From positions 1 through 42,018 of IMG/VR virus record IMGVR_UViG_3300036857_000306: DNA of 42,018 bases. One strand, 5' to 3'. The position numbers and the translations under genes are program-made. Below the pieces are notes generated by a model. The model did no database searches. It saw nothing but the letters and a program-made list of their open reading frames with translations, and was not told where the DNA came from. This DNA is from a virus. Positions 29,552 through 37,909 of the stretch are shown here, piece by piece (position 1 is the first letter of the stretch; the number at the start of each line of letters is the position of its first letter).

Positions 29552-29865
29552 CGCCCGCTGCGCTTTTCCCATTCTTTCACGGCGGCGTCGGCGGCCTGCC
29601 GTGGCGTCATTCCAGACGGATCGCCTTCCGTCGAGCCGGACACAAAACAACTGCAGCGCCGTTGCTGGTGCGCGACGCTGCCGATGATTCCGCGAAGGAA
29701 ACAATTCTTGTGCGCGACCGGACCGTTGGCGTAAGCGATGCCGGTGTCGCCTTTCTGGATCGGCTCGCTGCAGTGATAGCAGGCGGCGCCGACTGGCGTT
29801 TCGATTTGCGGACAGTCCTCGCACAGCGTCGACGGCCAGCGCCGCCCGAACCATCGCATGGTCAT
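29548..29865 (-). CDS. Conserved phage zinc-binding protein, 105 residues
   Basis: I start at ATG 29865 (MTMRWFGRRWPSTLCEDC); an in-frame start at 29958 would add 31 residues with a weaker SD. It shows LCEDC ... PVGAACYHCSEPIQKGDTG ... AHKNCFLRGIIGSVAHQ ... CSCF ... GMTPRQAADAA. From memory this set (CxxC, H-x-x-C-F-x-R-x-x-x-G-S-v-x-H-q, C-x-C, MTxRqAA) is a conserved zinc protein common in actinophages and other siphoviruses. Last gene of the terminase operon. If the shorter start is right, 29866-30065 is free of genes. Confidence 0.78.
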   Translation of the reverse strand: MTMRWFGRRWPSTLCEDCPQIETPVGAACYHCSEPIQKGDTGIAYANGPVAHKNCFLRGIIGSVAHQQRRCSCFVSGSTEGDPSGMTPRQAADAAVKEWEKRSGR

Positions 29866-30065
29866 CTGCCGTTTCCTTTCCTCGAATTCGGCGCGTGCGA
29901 CAATTTGCGCCTCGGTGAGCCGTCCGCGAAGATACGAGCAATCGTGTCGTGCATACATGTTTTTTGTTACCCTGTGGGATGGGCGGCGGGTTCCCGAATC
30001 TGCGCCGCCGAATCTCACCGAGCAAGGGGCAGGACCGTGGCGCGGGCTGCCCTCCCTCCTTTCGA

Positions 30066-30269
30066 TTATTTGTTTTCCGTTTGCACCTGCCGGATTTTCA
30101 TCTGCACCTCGCGGAGCTGCTTTCCGCGGATCGCGTCGCGCTTGCGGATCACCCGCAAGCCGCGGCGAGCCGCGAGCGCGAGATCTGGAGCGTCCACGCT
30201 GCAGGATTGATAAGCCTGATGCGCCGGCACCAGGCCCGGAAAAAAAGCCGTGACTTCAAATGACTTCAT
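30066..30269 (-). CDS. Small hypothetical protein, 67 residues
   Basis: ATG 30269 overlaps the preceding stop (ATGA). Begins MKSFEVTAFFPGLVPAHQAY with a beta start, then SVDAPDLALAARRGLRVIRK, and ends in a basic helix (REVQMKIRQVQTENK). The V-x-A-p-d-x-a-l-A-A-r-r-G pattern is a known small phage fold of unknown function. Confidence 0.72.
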   Translation of the reverse strand: MKSFEVTAFFPGLVPAHQAYQSCSVDAPDLALAARRGLRVIRKRDAIRGKQLREVQMKIRQVQTENK

Positions 30270-30418
30270 CGCCGCGCCGCCTTCCTGCGGTCGGCGTAGT
30301 AGCGCCGCCGCGAGTACCATTTGCAGAATTTCGGACCGCAGACAGCCACGGACACCAGCGTGCCGAGCCATGTGGCGGCCAGCGCCAGCCCTACAATCCA
30401 CGGCTTACACCCGCCCAT
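30266..30418 (-). CDS. Small single-span membrane protein, 50 residues
   Basis: Starts MGGCKPWIVGLALAATWLGT at ATG 30418; SD GGAGGG. One hydrophobic span (residues about 7-28), followed by CGPKFCKWYSRRRYYADRR, a basic tail. ATGA overlap with the next gene. Sits directly behind the large terminase. It could be an anchor or holin-like helper; no family recognised. Confidence 0.72.
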   Translation of the reverse strand: MGGCKPWIVGLALAATWLGTLVSVAVCGPKFCKWYSRRRYYADRRKAARR

Positions 30419-30433
30419 TTGCCGCCCTCCCGC

Positions 30434-32353
30434 CTAACCTTTCCATCCGTACACCCATCCCGAGGCCTTGCCCCTCGGCCCTGCGCCGCCCGGCCCTTGC
30501 TTGCCCTCGCCGCCCGCTGGTGGTTCTTCGGGCGGCTCCTCCATCGCCTTGGCGAGCTCGCCGAGCTTGCGGAGCGTGGCGCCGCCGAGCACATAGAGCG
30601 CCGCGAGATTGTAGACTTCGAGGTCGAGCGCTTCGTTGCGAGCGCGAGTCTTAACGTACTCGCGCACCACGCCGCGGCCTCGTTTGTAGCGCCGGATGGC
30701 TTTCTCGGACGTCAGCTGCGCGAGATATTCCTCTTCCGTCCAGTCTGGAAGATGGATGAAACCAGGACCAGGCGCGGGAATTTTCAGCCGGGCGAAGATG
30801 CGGTCCTTTGCGGTGTCGGTGCCGATGCTGAAAAGTTTCACGCGGTATTGGTTATTCGTGGAAAACTTGCCGAGGATTTCCTTTCCCGTTTCGCTTGAGC
30901 CTTTCAAACAGAACACGCGCCGGTGCTGGCGCGGCATGACAAAGCGATAGGCCGAATCGGTGTGCAAGCCGCCCGAATCGACCATGACGCTGGCGAGCTT
31001 CGCGGCGCGACCGGACTCGGTGTGCCATTCGCCGGCGAGAAACGCGTCGAGTTCCATCCATACCTGTTCCTGCCCCGGATCGCCGAAAAAAGTCTGGTAA
31101 GCGATGAGCCACGATTCCTCGCCCGCGCCCCATCCCTTTACAACCGTTTCCAGCCGGTCGTTCTGCACGTCGACCGCGCCGGTGAGCAGGCCGACTCCGC
31201 GAGGGAGCTCGGCGTTGTACGGCTCCATGCGCTGCTTCAGCGTGATCTGTTCGACGGCCTCGGCTTCTTCTTCCCACGTTTCGCCGAGCCGGAGATTGAT
31301 GAACGCTTTTAGGAGATCGGGATTTTTCTCGTGCGTCGCGGTGTTCCACTCGCGGGCGAGCGCCGTCCAATTCGCTCTCCAGGGAGAATACAATGCGTTC
31401 AAATGGAAGCCGATGACGTTGCGCCCAGGGAAAGTTGGAAGCCAATCGCCTTCATCCAGCATCCGCTGTTTGAATCGTTCGGAAATTTTCTGTTTGCAAC
31501 GGGCGCAAACATACGCGACGGAATCGTCGATGACTTGCCGCGACGCGTCGAGTTCGTAATAGAGCCGGTACTCCTTCGTCTCCGGGTCTTTCCACCAGAG
31601 CACCTGACGAAAATTGCAGAATGGGCAAGGGACGTAAAAACGCCGCTGGTCACTGCGCTCGAAATCGCGCTCCACCCGGCTGATGCCTTTGGGCTTCGCC
31701 GGCGTGCTTCCTTTGAAAATTTTGTAATTGGCGTAAGCATCGGTGCGCCGTGTCCCGATTTCCAAGGGATCGCCCTCGCCCTCAACGTCCAGCGGATAAC
31801 CGTCAACCTCGTCAAACAGAACGATTGGCACCGGATCGGAGCGCAACCCGGCGCCGGAGTTCGCGCCGGTGAGCTTCAGGAAACCGCCCGGGAATTCTTT
31901 AAGAGCGAGGGTGTTGCCGGCGCGGCGCGAAGTCGGCGGTTTGATGCGTTCGCGCAGCACGGAGCAGGCTTCTATCATCGGGGTGATGCGCTTTTTGCCG
32001 TAATCCTTCGCGTTGTCAATGGTCGGCTGGACCATCATGATCGGCTGCGGATCAGCGTGGATGTAGTAGCCGACAATATTGTTTAGAACGCCGTCCGAAT
32101 AACCCATCTGCGAATTTTTCACGACTACGATTTCGTGGACCTGCGGCGACAGGATCACGTCCATCATCTCGATCTGGAATTTTTCGGGAATGAACGGACC
32201 GGGGCGCGAGGTCGTGCCTTTCGGCAGCACGCGGTGCTTCATGGCCCACTCGGAAACGGTCAGCGACGGCGGCGGCAGGAAACGGTCATGAACGCGCCGG
32301 CTTATTTGGTTCCAGCGGAGAAACGCGTTCGGATGTGTCAGCGCCTGAGCCAT
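30434..32353 (-). CDS. terL: Terminase large subunit, lambda gpA family, 639 residues
   Basis: ATP-driven DNA packaging motor and nuclease. N-terminal LPPPSLTVSEWAMKHRVLP is typical. ATPase: an atypical P-loop (VVVKNSQMGYSDG, about 76-88), as in lambda gpA, and Walker B (VPIVLFDEVDGYP, Asp181-Glu182). A zinc pair pair follows (CPFCNFRQVLWW; CARCKQKISERF). The nuclease part begins AVDVQNDRLETVVKGWGAGE with the expected acidic residue. FGFHLNALYSPW-type text (VIGFHLNALYSPWRANW) is the gpA hallmark. Start overlaps terS by 68 bases, as in many phages. Confidence 0.96.
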   Translation of the reverse strand: MAQALTHPNAFLRWNQISRRVHDRFLPPPSLTVSEWAMKHRVLPKGTTSRPGPFIPEKFQIEMMDVILSPQVHEIVVVKNSQMGYSDGVLNNIVGYYIHADPQPIMMVQPTIDNAKDYGKKRITPMIEACSVLRERIKPPTSRRAGNTLALKEFPGGFLKLTGANSGAGLRSDPVPIVLFDEVDGYPLDVEGEGDPLEIGTRRTDAYANYKIFKGSTPAKPKGISRVERDFERSDQRRFYVPCPFCNFRQVLWWKDPETKEYRLYYELDASRQVIDDSVAYVCARCKQKISERFKQRMLDEGDWLPTFPGRNVIGFHLNALYSPWRANWTALAREWNTATHEKNPDLLKAFINLRLGETWEEEAEAVEQITLKQRMEPYNAELPRGVGLLTGAVDVQNDRLETVVKGWGAGEESWLIAYQTFFGDPGQEQVWMELDAFLAGEWHTESGRAAKLASVMVDSGGLHTDSAYRFVMPRQHRRVFCLKGSSETGKEILGKFSTNNQYRVKLFSIGTDTAKDRIFARLKIPAPGPGFIHLPDWTEEEYLAQLTSEKAIRRYKRGRGVVREYVKTRARNEALDLEVYNLAALYVLGGATLRKLGELAKAMEEPPEEPPAGGEGKQGPGGAGPRGKASGWVYGWKG

Positions 32354-32828
32354 CGCCGTTCCCGTTCCCCTGCGCGAGGATTGTCAGTACTTCCTTCAGC
32401 GCTCGATCGAGACGCGTTTCGATTACCACGCGCCCCTCGCCTTCGAGCTGCGGCGCGAGCCGGTTGGGCAGCGCGAGCAGCCGCGCCTTGGTCATGATCA
32501 CCAGATCGCTCATGAGTTTTTCCACGTCCGTGAGCGCCATGAATTCGCCGCGCTCCCGCGCCAATTCGAGCTCCCGCAATTCCGCGTCGGCGCGGAGCAG
32601 CCGGAGCCGCTCCTTGCGTTCCGCGTCGGCCTCCCCTCCGACCAGGTCGACGTTCGGCGAGAGCCGGGAGATCTGTCCCTGCAGATAACGGATGTACCAG
32701 AACATGCACTTCACGCCGTCGTATTCGCCGCGTTTCTCCTTGGGCAATCCTTCCTTCACCAGCTGGTGGACGCGCTGCGGCGTGAGATTGAGAAGGCCGG
32801 CAACCTGATCGATTTTGACCGTGGGCAT
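32286..32828 (-). CDS. terS: Terminase small subunit, Nu1-like, 180 residues
   Basis: Recognises the packaging site. N-terminal winged HTH (QVAGLLNLTPQRVHQLVKEG, about 9-28) as in lambda Nu1, then a hydrophobic link (CMFWYIRYLQ) and a long charged coiled coil (AERKERLRLLRADAELRELE). The C-terminal end is acidic/Gly-rich, a contact to TerL in the family. Starts three bases after the methyltransferase stop. Confidence 0.9.
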   Translation of the reverse strand: MPTVKIDQVAGLLNLTPQRVHQLVKEGLPKEKRGEYDGVKCMFWYIRYLQGQISRLSPNVDLVGGEADAERKERLRLLRADAELRELELARERGEFMALTDVEKLMSDLVIMTKARLLALPNRLAPQLEGEGRVVIETRLDRALKEVLTILAQGNGNGDGSGADTSERVSPLEPNKPARS

Positions 32829-32831
32829 GGA

Positions 32832-34151
32832 TCAAACGCGTTTCTCCCGCTTGGCCGTTTTTCCGGTCGCCTCTTCCCATCGCCTGACGATCACGTCGCA
32901 AAAGCGCGGGTCGAGTTCGGCGCAATACGCGGTGCGCCCGTTCTTCTGGCAGGCGATGAGCGTCGAGCCGGAGCCGGCGAACGGATCGAAAATCAGATCG
33001 GCCTTGCGGCTGGAATTGCCGAGAAATTTCTCGATGAGAGCAACCGGCTTCATGGTCGGGTGTTCTTCGGAGCGTTTCGGACGCGCCACTTTTGCGACCG
33101 TCGTCTCGAGTTCCTCGACTTTCAATTTCTCGCCGGAGATGAGAAACCATCGGTCGCCGAAACGCGCTCTCCACGTGCGCTCGTCGACCTGCGTGAGCGG
33201 AGCGTCCATCATGATTTCCGAAATGGTGGTGGCCTTGCGCGAGCCGTACCACTTGTGCGGCTGCGTAGGTTTCCAACCGTAAAGAATCGGCTCGTGCTGC
33301 CACTGATAATCGGAGCGCCCGAGCACCATCGAATCCTTGCACCAGATCAGGCAGCCGGAGAGTTTGAATCCCGTCGAGGAAAACAGCGAACGGAAACGGA
33401 GGCCTTCGGTGTCAGCGTGGCAAACATAGATCGCGCCGCCGCCTTTCAATTGCCGGAACATGACCGCATACGCGCGGCGCAAGAATTCGTGGAACGCGGC
33501 TTCCTTCTGGTGGTCGTTTTTGATTTTGAGCGCGTCCGCGGTTTTGCCGACATAGTCCACGTTGTACGGAGGATCGGTGAAAATCATGTCCGCCTTCGCG
33601 CCCGCGAATAGTTCCTCGATCGCATAAGGGTCGGTGGAATCTCCGCAGATCAGGCGGTGCTTGCCGAGCTGCACCACATCGCCGGGAAACGTCTCCGGTG
33701 TTTCCGGCACCGGAGGTACGGCGTCTTCGTCGGTACTAGGGAGCAAACCGTCTTCCGGCGTGAGCAGCGCGGCGAGCTCGTCGGCGTCGAATCCGGTGAG
33801 CTTCAGATCGAAGCCGAGATGCGAGAGATCGCCGAGCTCCAGCTTCAAGAGCTCCTCGTTCCACGTGGACTCCTCGTGCACGCGGTTGTCGGCGAGACGG
33901 TACGCTTTGATTTGCGCGTCGTTCAGTTCGTCGGCGACATGCACCGGCACCTCGCGCAAGCCGAGCCGGAGCGCCGCGAGCAAACGCGTGTGGCCGGCCA
34001 CGACGGTCATGGATTTGTCGACCACGATAGGCTGCCGCCATCCGAATTCCCGAATGGACTCGGCGACTTTGTCGACCGCAGCTTCGTTGACGCGAGGATT
34101 CCGTCTGTACGGATGAACCTTGGCGATTGGAACGGCTACAACTTTAAGCAT
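32832..34151 (-). CDS. ParB-domain adenine-type DNA methyltransferase (class beta), 439 residues
   Basis: N-terminal ParB/Srx-like domain (residues about 1-110, with VVAGHTRLLAALRLGL, Gly-His-Thr-Arg) followed by an N6/N4 DNA methyltransferase: DPPY at 193-196 (motif IV) comes before the SAM-binding FDPFAGSGST (about 388-397, motif I), the beta-class order. An HPTMKPVALIEKFL segment before motif I is typical. It probably methylates adenine to protect phage DNA or mark the packaging region. With the C5 methylase this phage carries two DNA methylases. Confidence 0.92.
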   Translation of the reverse strand: MLKVVAVPIAKVHPYRRNPRVNEAAVDKVAESIREFGWRQPIVVDKSMTVVAGHTRLLAALRLGLREVPVHVADELNDAQIKAYRLADNRVHEESTWNEELLKLELGDLSHLGFDLKLTGFDADELAALLTPEDGLLPSTDEDAVPPVPETPETFPGDVVQLGKHRLICGDSTDPYAIEELFAGAKADMIFTDPPYNVDYVGKTADALKIKNDHQKEAAFHEFLRRAYAVMFRQLKGGGAIYVCHADTEGLRFRSLFSSTGFKLSGCLIWCKDSMVLGRSDYQWQHEPILYGWKPTQPHKWYGSRKATTISEIMMDAPLTQVDERTWRARFGDRWFLISGEKLKVEELETTVAKVARPKRSEEHPTMKPVALIEKFLGNSSRKADLIFDPFAGSGSTLIACQKNGRTAYCAELDPRFCDVIVRRWEEATGKTAKREKRV

Positions 34152-34152
34152 G

Positions 34153-34314
34153 TCACACTTCCCGAAAGCAAAACCAAATCCACTCCGAACATTTCAGTCG
34201 CTGGTCAAATTCCGCACGCGCCGTCACCCGCGAAGTAGCCCGGGCGGGGTGTAGTACCTTGTGGATACATACCTGCGGGATTAAAAAATCGCGGACAAAG
34301 CCTGGGAGACTCAT
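34153..34314 (-). CDS. Small protein between the HNH and methylase genes, 53 residues
   Basis: ATG 34314 overlaps the HNH stop as ATGA, and its TGA is one base from the methylase start. Begins MSLPGFVRDFLIPQVCIHKV, ends with an aromatic run (CSEWIWFCFREV). Not recognised; coupling is the main support. Confidence 0.45.
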   Translation of the reverse strand: MSLPGFVRDFLIPQVCIHKVLHPARATSRVTARAEFDQRLKCSEWIWFCFREV

Positions 34315-34964
34315 GGATCAACCTTGGCCGCGCCGTCAGCGTCGACATGCGCCCACTTAACGCCACGTATGATGCGATGAACGTGCTGCTTTGATAGTCC
34401 ATACATACGTGCAATGACCGCAAAGGAATGCGACGGCCACAGCGTCCGCATGGTTCGGACTTCATATTCACTTACTTTGTGGTTCGCCATCTGCGTGCCG
34501 CGTGGCTTCGGTTTGCGATTCGCTAAACGCGATGGCGCGGAACGAAAGATGCGCCGCCGCGCACGCGCTCTTTCTTCGCTAAGGATTCGTTCTTCCTCTG
34601 ACATCGTCGGCCATCGTCCACCAGCCACGGCATGAGCGACGTTTTCCTTTTGCGTCACCCATTCAAGATTGGATTCGTGATTGTTTCGTTTGTTGAAGTC
34701 CTTGTGGTTAACCTCGATGCGAGAGCCCTCGCGCTCCTCCGGCTTCAAACCGTGAAATGTGCGTGCGACCAAACTATGAATCGCAATCTGCGTGCACGTT
34801 CCGTTCTCGTAGAGTTTGATTTTCAGATAGTCGCCGCCTTTGCCTTTGGGGTGTCCGCGCAATTCGCGCCAAGCGCCTGCCCGAGATTTCTGCGAGAAAA
34901 TCCGTCCCTCTCGAGTGACGCCGTAATGGGGAAAGCCGGGAATAGGTGTGATGCCTTCCTTCAT
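34311..34964 (-). CDS. NUMOD4/HNH endonuclease with HTH C-terminus, 217 residues
   Basis: Homing-endonuclease style. N-terminal NUMOD4-like part (IPGFPHYGVTREGRIFS), then the HNH core (EVNHKDFNKRNNHESNLEW, about 84-102; catalytic His87 with Asn95/Asn99) and TQKENVAHA, then a C-terminal HTH (VRTMRTLWPSHSFAVIARMY, GLSKQHVHRIIRG). Start ATG 34964 (SD GAAGG). Either a selfish mobile gene inserted between the packaging genes, or a packaging-related HNH; the NUMOD and HTH parts favour the first. Confidence 0.88.
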   Translation of the reverse strand: MKEGITPIPGFPHYGVTREGRIFSQKSRAGAWRELRGHPKGKGGDYLKIKLYENGTCTQIAIHSLVARTFHGLKPEEREGSRIEVNHKDFNKRNNHESNLEWVTQKENVAHAVAGGRWPTMSEEERILSEERARARRRIFRSAPSRLANRKPKPRGTQMANHKVSEYEVRTMRTLWPSHSFAVIARMYGLSKQHVHRIIRGVKWAHVDADGAAKVDP

Positions 34965-35308
34965 GACGGTTTTCTTTCGCCGCGGCTCGGATCGCGGAGC
35001 AAACCGTCGATAAAATCCATGAAATGCGAAATGAGGCTGCGGTCGTGCTCGAACATACCGGCGCTCGGATCGTGGGCCCAATCGCGGATTGCTTGGACAG
35101 CGGTCGGGACGCGAAGTTCGGTCGGCGCCGATGCCAGCGCGTAGCGCGGATATTTCTGTTTCATCTGCAAAAGCACAGGCCGGAGCCGTGAGTAATTGTC
35201 GGCGTCAGCGCGGAGCGCCGCCGATGCCAGCGTGCGAAGAAAATCCCCGGCTTCGCCGGTCACATTCAAAAGCCAATCGATGAGAGACGGGTCTTCGTGA
35301 GCAATCAC
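34961..35308 (-). CDS. Conserved hypothetical phage protein, 115 residues
   Basis: Residues 20-55 (AGDFLRTLASAALRADADNY, then SRLRPVLLQMKQKYP) are a form I know from many phage and prophage proteins of unknown function that occur in early operons. The C-terminal half is helical. ATGA overlaps with both neighbours. Confidence 0.75.
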   Translation of the reverse strand: MIAHEDPSLIDWLLNVTGEAGDFLRTLASAALRADADNYSRLRPVLLQMKQKYPRYALASAPTELRVPTAVQAIRDWAHDPSAGMFEHDRSLISHFMDFIDGLLRDPSRGERKPS

Positions 35309-35601
35309 GAATCACCTCCGGCAAGAAGCGCCTGCCACGGCATGGTTTCAAGGTCAGCTGCGGTGCATTTCTTGGACGCGAGCAGCGCCACGGCTGCGAA
35401 CATCCGCAATGCGATGGCATCCGTCCGCGAATTCATCTTTCTTCGTTCTAGGTACGCCAATTGAGCGCTCCAGCTGTCGCCGGCGCGGCTTATCGCTCTA
35501 TCTAAATGGTTACAGGCCAACCGCACGCTGCGGTTGCCGTAGATTTCTGCGGCAGCGTCGCACACGCGGTGCTGTAGTTCTTCGACGGAAAGCGGCTTCA
35601 T
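35305..35601 (-). CDS. Hypothetical helical protein, 98 residues
   Basis: Begins MKPLSVEELQHRVCDAAAEI, with helices through HLDRAISRAGDSWSAQLAYLERR. No strand region, one Cys pair far apart. Overlaps at both ends (ATGA). Family unknown. Confidence 0.72.
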   Translation of the reverse strand: MKPLSVEELQHRVCDAAAEIYGNRSVRLACNHLDRAISRAGDSWSAQLAYLERRKMNSRTDAIALRMFAAVALLASKKCTAADLETMPWQALLAGGDS

Positions 35602-36302
35602 TTCAATTTCCCTGCGATGTGTTCGGCGCGTTTCATGATTTCCTTTTCGTATTCTTCGGAAAAGATTTCAGGAAACCGCTGCGCCCAGCGTTCGTACATG
35701 GCCTCGCGGAGCTGCATGCGCGTTTCGAGCGGTGCGCTTGGCCGGAAAAGATAAACGAGCGCAGTCTTCGTTGGATCTGTGGTGACGAATTTGTGGCGGT
35801 TTTTGTCCCATACGCGCCCACCTGGCCCGAGCCGCTCGAACACGCCCACGCCCGGAACGACAAACGTGCGCTTGCGGCCTTTGCCCTGATTGAGCCGCAA
35901 ATTGAGATACCGGAAAGCGGTCAGAACGGGCGAAACGAACGACGGGCGAGCCGGACCTGCGGTCATCGGGATCGCGAGGCCGGAGCCGTGCAGTGGGTGT
36001 TTCGTGCCGCCTTGGCCTTGCTCGAAATAGCCGAGCAGTAGCGGAGCGCCCTGCACGCGAGGATTGATGCCGAGCACGGTCGTGAGATTGCCGGCGCGAG
36101 CATAAGACAGGATTTGCACCCGGCTGATAATCCAATTCTTGCGAACGACAAAATGCTTCGACACTTCCTCGCGGCCTGCGATGAGCGCTTCCCGAGCCGT
36201 GCGTGTCATGGCGTTGGCTATCGCAAAGGGCATCTGGCGAATCGCGTTCTGCAGCGTTTTGGTGCCGACCTGAACGCCGAGCAGTTGGATGTTTGCGCTC
36301 AT
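35598..36302 (-). CDS. Virion morphogenesis-like protein (minor tail type), 234 residues
   Basis: Starts with a short strand, then LQNAIRQMPFAIANAMTRTA-REALIAGREEVSKHF (long helix with the phage gp10/minor-tail-Z form) and KNWIISRVQILSYARAGN. A basic loop (RLNQGKGRKRTFVVPGVGVF) and C-terminal helix follow. It resembles tail or head completion proteins, though it lies before the terminase, far from the tail genes. ATGA overlaps on both sides. Confidence 0.65.
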   Translation of the reverse strand: MSANIQLLGVQVGTKTLQNAIRQMPFAIANAMTRTAREALIAGREEVSKHFVVRKNWIISRVQILSYARAGNLTTVLGINPRVQGAPLLLGYFEQGQGGTKHPLHGSGLAIPMTAGPARPSFVSPVLTAFRYLNLRLNQGKGRKRTFVVPGVGVFERLGPGGRVWDKNRHKFVTTDPTKTALVYLFRPSAPLETRMQLREAMYERWAQRFPEIFSEEYEKEIMKRAEHIAGKLK

Positions 36303-36520
36303 ATCGCGGCGTCTCCCTCGGGGTCGACTCCCTCATTGGAATTGCGGCGGTCTTGTTCCTCACGCGCTTGGCACCAGGCCTCCAGCGCGTCGGCACCAGG
36401 CTTGCCGCACGTGTCGACTACATACTTGAGCGCCAGCGCGAGCCGCGTCAGCCGGAACGGCACCAGCGGGTGAGCCAAAGCGCCGTCATTCAAGAGTTGG
36501 TTAAATCGTTCGTCGGTCAT
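36299..36520 (-). CDS. Hypothetical protein, 73 residues
   Basis: Begins MTDERFNQLLNDGALAHPLV, then PFRLTRLALALKYVVDTCGK, a helix typical of small phage proteins, ending with an acidic tail (EGVDPEGDAAI). ATGA into the next gene. No known function. Confidence 0.72.
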   Translation of the reverse strand: MTDERFNQLLNDGALAHPLVPFRLTRLALALKYVVDTCGKPGADALEAWCQAREEQDRRNSNEGVDPEGDAAI

Positions 36521-36523
36521 AGG

Positions 36524-36688
36524 TCACTTCTCCAGCAAAATAAAAAAACAATTCATCAAAATCACCACGAGAAAATTCAGCACGCAAAACATCTTCCATT
36601 GCATGCGGTGCCGCCGATAGTCGTGCCACGTGAGCAGCGCCACGGTGCCGAACGAAATGAAGAGACGGAATGTCACTTCGTCAAACAT
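36524..36688 (-). CDS. Two-span small membrane protein, 54 residues
   Basis: Starts ATG 36688, eight bases inside the upstream gene. Span 1 FRLFISFGTVALLTW, a basic turn (HDYRRHRMQWK), span 2 MFCVLNFLVVILMNCFFILL. Short two-span proteins with a basic loop are typical of class II holins, but it lies in the middle of early genes rather than in a lysis cassette, so I leave the function open. Confidence 0.72.
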   Translation of the reverse strand: MFDEVTFRLFISFGTVALLTWHDYRRHRMQWKMFCVLNFLVVILMNCFFILLEK

Positions 36689-37685
36689 GCGGATACTCGC
36701 TCCATTCCTTGCCGTCGAGCTCGCGTCCGGCATCGGCTTTGCCGGCGCGAAAAACCATCAGCGGACGGTTGCGCGTGTCCGGCGAAACATAAGTGTGTTT
36801 CCATTCGCGGAGATTGCCGTTGCGGAAAAGCCGCACGTTCTGGTCGAGCGGAATCCACTCGCCCCATTGTTTGAAGAAAAACGGGATGCCGTACTGCTGG
36901 CAGGCATCGCGGATCGCACGCGCCCAATCGGGATGCATCGGGCGAGCGTCTGGACCGGACTCGCCGCCGACTACAATCCAATCCGGCCTGCGAGTTCCCT
37001 CGGGAATACGGAGCCGGATGGGCCCGAGCAGCGGCTCCAGACTCCACCAGATCACGCGTGCGTCGGCGATTTCGAGATCGCGGCGCCGTGCGTCGTAGGT
37101 CTCCTGATCTTCCGCGCTCGCGCCAATCCAGATGTGCCGGAGCGGCCAATCCTCAAGCCAAGCATCGAAATAGGGATGGGCGATGTCCTCGCCGCGTTCG
37201 GCGGCGATGCGTTCGGCGGCGCGGGCGATGGATGCCAGCGGAGAATCGGTCATGCGCGGACCGCGAGATTGGCTCAGATACTCCATCATGCGAGCGGTGC
37301 GCTTGGTCAGCACCTGAAACACGTGCCGGTCGGCGAGCGCCATGACCGCGAAGATTTTGTCGATGTGCGACACGGCGAGCTTTTCATGGAAAAGATCGCT
37401 GGTGGAGTTCACAAAGATGCGTCGAGGCCGGCGCCACGCCAGCGGAATCAAAAGCCGGTCCGGTAAAAACCTGACTTCGCCAGTCCATCGCGCCTCGATC
37501 TTCACGAGGCCGCTGCCGTCTCGAATTTCTTTTCTAGTGGCTAACCCATCGTAAGGCTCGCCGGAGCCGCAGAATCGCCCCGCAAGCCGTTCTGCGTAGC
37601 AATTACGGCAGCCCTCGGACACGCGAGTGCAACCTCGGATGGGATTCCAGGTCGCCTCAGCCCATTCAATCTTTGTGCGGTCCAT
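36681..37685 (-). CDS. DUF5131 (phage Gp37/Gp68 family) protein, 334 residues
   Basis: Three-Cys motif protein. Seen near the N-terminus: IEWAEATWNPIRGCTRVSEG with CRNCYAERLA, giving C-x6-C-x2-C, the likely iron-sulfur ligand set of a radical-SAM-like enzyme. Typical family segments follow (VNSTSDLFHEKL, FQVLTKRTARM, WSLEPLLGPIRL, VVGGESGPDARPMHPDW, PFFFKQWGEW). The start is ATG 37685. A partner (TcmP) is known for some members, and I saw none here. Substrate unknown; likely acts on nucleic acid or nucleotides. Confidence 0.9.
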   Translation of the reverse strand: MDRTKIEWAEATWNPIRGCTRVSEGCRNCYAERLAGRFCGSGEPYDGLATRKEIRDGSGLVKIEARWTGEVRFLPDRLLIPLAWRRPRRIFVNSTSDLFHEKLAVSHIDKIFAVMALADRHVFQVLTKRTARMMEYLSQSRGPRMTDSPLASIARAAERIAAERGEDIAHPYFDAWLEDWPLRHIWIGASAEDQETYDARRRDLEIADARVIWWSLEPLLGPIRLRIPEGTRRPDWIVVGGESGPDARPMHPDWARAIRDACQQYGIPFFFKQWGEWIPLDQNVRLFRNGNLREWKHTYVSPDTRNRPLMVFRAGKADAGRELDGKEWSEYPHV

Positions 37686-37845
37686 CGGACTCGCTCCGGC
37701 TTGTGGTTTTGCTTGCGGGCGGGGTCTCCTGCGCGGAGCCAAAATCATGCTCGAATTGCAGTTCATCGGCAAGCGTTTCGATGTTTTGCTCGCGTTCTTT
37801 CCTGACTCGTCTCAAATCGCATTCACTTCTCGGTCTCCATTCCAT
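37666..37845 (-). CDS. Small charged protein, 59 residues
   Basis: Start at ATG 37845 (MEWRPRSECDLRRVRKEREQ), though the frame is open upstream to 37893. Very rich in Arg/Glu/Ser, ends SESDGPHKD. It overlaps the DUF5131 start by 20 bases. SD weak. Moderate support only. Confidence 0.5.
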   Translation of the reverse strand: MEWRPRSECDLRRVRKEREQNIETLADELQFEHDFGSAQETPPASKTTSRSESDGPHKD

Positions 37846-37909
37846 GCCCGGCGCTCTTTCTTTCTGCGATTTCCACATCCAAGAACGGCGCAAACCGCGA
37901 AGCGCCGCT

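Noticed and set aside
34205-34471. Minus-strand frame of 88 codons with CGRCG
   Set aside because: It overlaps the HTH end of the HNH gene in another frame and the region of the coupled 53-residue gene; composition is shadow-like.
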